Shown: positions 13,209 through 13,724 of the stretch, in pieces
Numbering within the stretch: the first letter of the stretch is position 1
Layout: the number at the start of each line of letters is the position of its first letter
Origin: Irpex lacteus
Taxonomy: Eukaryota; Basidiomycota; Agaricomycetes; Polyporales; Irpicaceae
Length of the DNA stretch: 13,724 nt
Direction of reading: 5' to 3'
Assembly (NCBI GenBank): GCA_001986395.2
Contig: MQVO02000234.1
Location: 1-13,724, forward strand
Position numbers and translations under genes: made by a program
The notes under the pieces: generated by a model
What the model saw: the letters and a program-made list of their open reading frames with translations, nothing else
What the model was told of the DNA's origin: nothing
Databases searched by the model: none

Positions 13209-13724
13209 TTAAACTAATTTAAAAAGATAAATACCTCTAAACGGAGTAGTACGTTTCCTACTTCCCTTTTTTTTTTTATTTAAAAAAAAAGGATAAACAG
13301 AAATACTTGACTGTGGAATACCCTGTGCTTCACCTGCTGAATTAATCGAAGAATAAATCATAACTTCATTTGTCTAAATATTAGTAACCTCTATAGTTTT
13401 ACAGTTTTGTTTAATGGAGTCTGAATCTATTTTTGAAAAAATGTACCCTTTAATGGTACTAACTTGCCCATTTGTAGACTCAGACTTGTTATTATTTAAA
13501 TAGTTTAAAAGTCGTCTAGGAGATATACCCAAAAATTGATATGCGGCTTTCATCGTAGAGAATTGTTTGGTAATCCCTGTAACACTGTTAGTTAATTCTA
13601 CAGCCTGTTTTGAATTAGTTAGACTAGTGGCAGAAGAGGAATCTAAACTAGATGTAGCTTTAGTAATCATATAACCTTTGTATGGCTTATTATTAACTAA
13701 ATACCTTTTCACAGTAGTCATATG
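13209..13724 (-). pseudogene. NUMOD1-bearing homing endonuclease C-terminus (partial at window edge)
   Basis: The frame enters at the right edge and runs to TAA at 13211-13209. It shows tandem NUMOD1-type DNA-binding repeats: YLVNNKPYKGYMIT, then VELTNSVTGITKQFSTMKAA with YQFLGISPRRLLNYLNN and IKGYIFSK, then IEVTNI, a TAG (about 13379), TNEVMIYSSINSAGEAQGIP with QSSISVY and TPFRGIYLFKLV. NUMOD1 repeats usually follow a GIY-YIG nuclease domain, which would lie outside the window, so the ATG at 13721 is probably internal. A poly-T/poly-A hairpin at 13264-13292 adds about ten residues (PFFLNKKKKG) in frame within the last repeat. One in-frame TAG suggests decay. Confidence 0.8.
13264..13292. repeat. 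Poly-T/poly-A hairpin inserted in frame in NUMOD1 repeat
   Basis: CCC, eleven T, ATTT, nine A and GG form a hairpin matching the one at 861-887. It interrupts the SISVY/RKRTTPFRG region, which is continuous in the sister tail at 13081-13197. The extra codons keep the frame. Confidence 0.6.

Noticed and set aside
11161..13724. Group I intron within rnl hosting the downstream ORFs
   Set aside because: The endonuclease ORFs are on the opposite strand, no group I core was recognised, and no 3' rnl exon appears before the window ends.

Overview
The window looks like fungal mitochondrial DNA. It is very AT-rich. It carries mitochondrial tRNA genes, a piece of large-subunit rRNA, short pieces of atp6, atp9 and cox3, and many remnants of LAGLIDADG and GIY-YIG homing endonucleases and group II intron reverse transcriptases. 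TGA must be read as tryptophan in most of these reading frames (genetic code 4). The density of repeats and intron debris suggests an expanded mitochondrial genome; a large basidiomycete mtDNA is plausible, but the sequence does not fix the species.

Layout. 1-570: repeats and a GC-rich cluster with no gene. 572-858: three minus-strand tRNAs (Glu, Met, Leu). 1253-2124 (minus): a truncated GIY-YIG gene directly behind an atp9 3' end, then two tandem units each carrying a cox3 3' end. 2403-3920 (minus): two decayed LAGLIDADG genes. 4394-4465: a plus-strand tRNA-Trp with a CCA anticodon. 4481-5485 (minus): a group II reverse transcriptase whose two halves lie in swapped order, with an atp6 fragment. 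5684-5782 (plus): a third cox3 3' end. 6355-7721 (minus): more group II debris (maturase domain X, a probable domain I, an RT N-terminal region). 8663-9691 (plus): an intact 342-residue membrane protein of unknown function, preceded by nested inverted repeats. 10150-11160 (plus): a divergent, incomplete rnl piece covering domains IV-V. 11335-11697 (minus): an intact 120-residue four-cysteine zinc-ribbon protein visible only when TGA is read as Trp. 11730-12365 (plus): a 5'-truncated membrane ORF. 12382-13724 (minus): one nearly intact GIY-YIG gene and one NUMOD1-bearing gene that runs off the window.

Two themes tie this together. First, nine copies of a roughly 42-90 bp CTAG-cored palindrome are scattered through the window, and most sit exactly where a gene fragment ends; one splits a LAGLIDADG gene. 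They behave like a mobile hairpin family that supplies new stop codons to broken genes. Second, the pieces of core mitochondrial genes are mostly 3' tails, often beside an endonuclease or RT remnant, as expected if endonuclease-driven insertions repeatedly displaced the ends of cox3, atp9 and atp6. The intact or nearly intact proteins are orf342, the zinc-ribbon ORF and the GIY-YIG gene at 12.4-12.9 kb. No complete respiratory-chain gene is present.
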